From the NCBI GenBank assembly GCA_022566975.1, contig JADFHV010000137.1, positions 1 to 6,181 on the forward strand: a DNA stretch of 6,181 nucleotides. Direction: 5' to 3'. Below the pieces are notes generated by a model, which made no database searches, was not told where the DNA came from, and was given only the letters and a program-made list of their open reading frames with translations. The DNA comes from Chloroflexota bacterium. GTDB taxonomy: Bacteria > Chloroflexota > Dehalococcoidia > SAR202 > UBA11138. This document shows, one piece after another, positions 6,111 to 6,181 of the stretch (positions within the stretch are counted from its first letter, which is position 1; the number at the start of each line of letters is the position of its first letter). A program made the translations under genes and the position numbers.

Positions 6111-6181
6111 ATGCGAGAGACGCGGCCCAGCGTTTCGACAGACGAAGAGTCCTGGCCGATCAACGGGCGGCCCACCTTCGA
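6111..6181 (+). CDS. Start of an unidentified gene, cut by the window end
   Basis: An open frame begins at the ATG at 6111 and is still open at the last base, giving 23 complete residues beginning MRETRPSVSTDEESWPING. It is divergent from the bicupin, with about 130 bases between the two starts. AGG at 6100-6102 is a modest ribosome binding site, and in-frame GTGs at 6102 and 6105 are alternative starts. The TATACT box at 6071-6076 supports transcription in this direction. Too little is visible to assign a family. The frame could also be chance, since it is short. Confidence 0.4.
   Translation, partial: MRETRPSVSTDEESWPINGRPTF

Noticed and set aside
5978..6175. N-terminal extension of the bicupin
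   Set aside because: The frame is open, but the ATG at 5977 has a well-placed GAGGAG, and the extension lacks cupin features and overlaps promoter-like sequence.

Overview
The window is GC-rich bacterial DNA with mostly Shine-Dalgarno-led genes. The mix of an M19 dipeptidase, an AtzA/SsnA-type amidohydrolase, a truncated FAD-dependent amine oxidoreductase, a bicupin and an AlkA/OGG-like glycosylase resembles gene content of free-living heterotrophs such as Chloroflexota (SAR202/Dehalococcoidia-like). That placement is inferred from gene content alone and is weak.

Layout, left to right. Bases 1-349 hold no secure gene, only a possible decayed coding stretch on the minus strand. From 374 (+) runs the FAD-binding N-terminus of a DadA/glycine-oxidase-type oxidoreductase. 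It breaks off after about 85 residues and abuts the 3' end of an intact, convergent M19 dipeptidase (736-1932, -). Next is a gap of nearly 580 bases (1933-2510) with the dipeptidase leader, three copies of a 10-base degenerate repeat, the 3' half of a tRNA-Val(UAC) with no 5' half, and a hairpin. An amidohydrolase (2511-3898, +) has all five expected metal ligands but is broken by a one-base frameshift near 2977. It converges on a DNA glycosylase (3948-4793, -), with a strong hairpin between the two stops that could terminate both. Bases 4794-5188 hold no secure gene. A two-domain cupin protein (5189-5977, -) follows, and a divergent gene starts at 6111 (+) and runs off the end.

The genes do not form one operon: strands alternate and the gaps are wide. 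The dipeptidase, amidohydrolase and oxidoreductase fragment fit scavenging of amino compounds (peptides, cyclic amides or deaminated heterocycles, D-amino acids or glycine derivatives); the bicupin may act on a small metabolite or as a sensor. The glycosylase is a DNA repair gene with no evident link to them. Two broken genes and a tRNA 3' fragment within 3.5 kb suggest an accessory region with past insertion and deletion. I found no CRISPR array, transposase, integrase or complete RNA gene, and no clear new multi-gene system.
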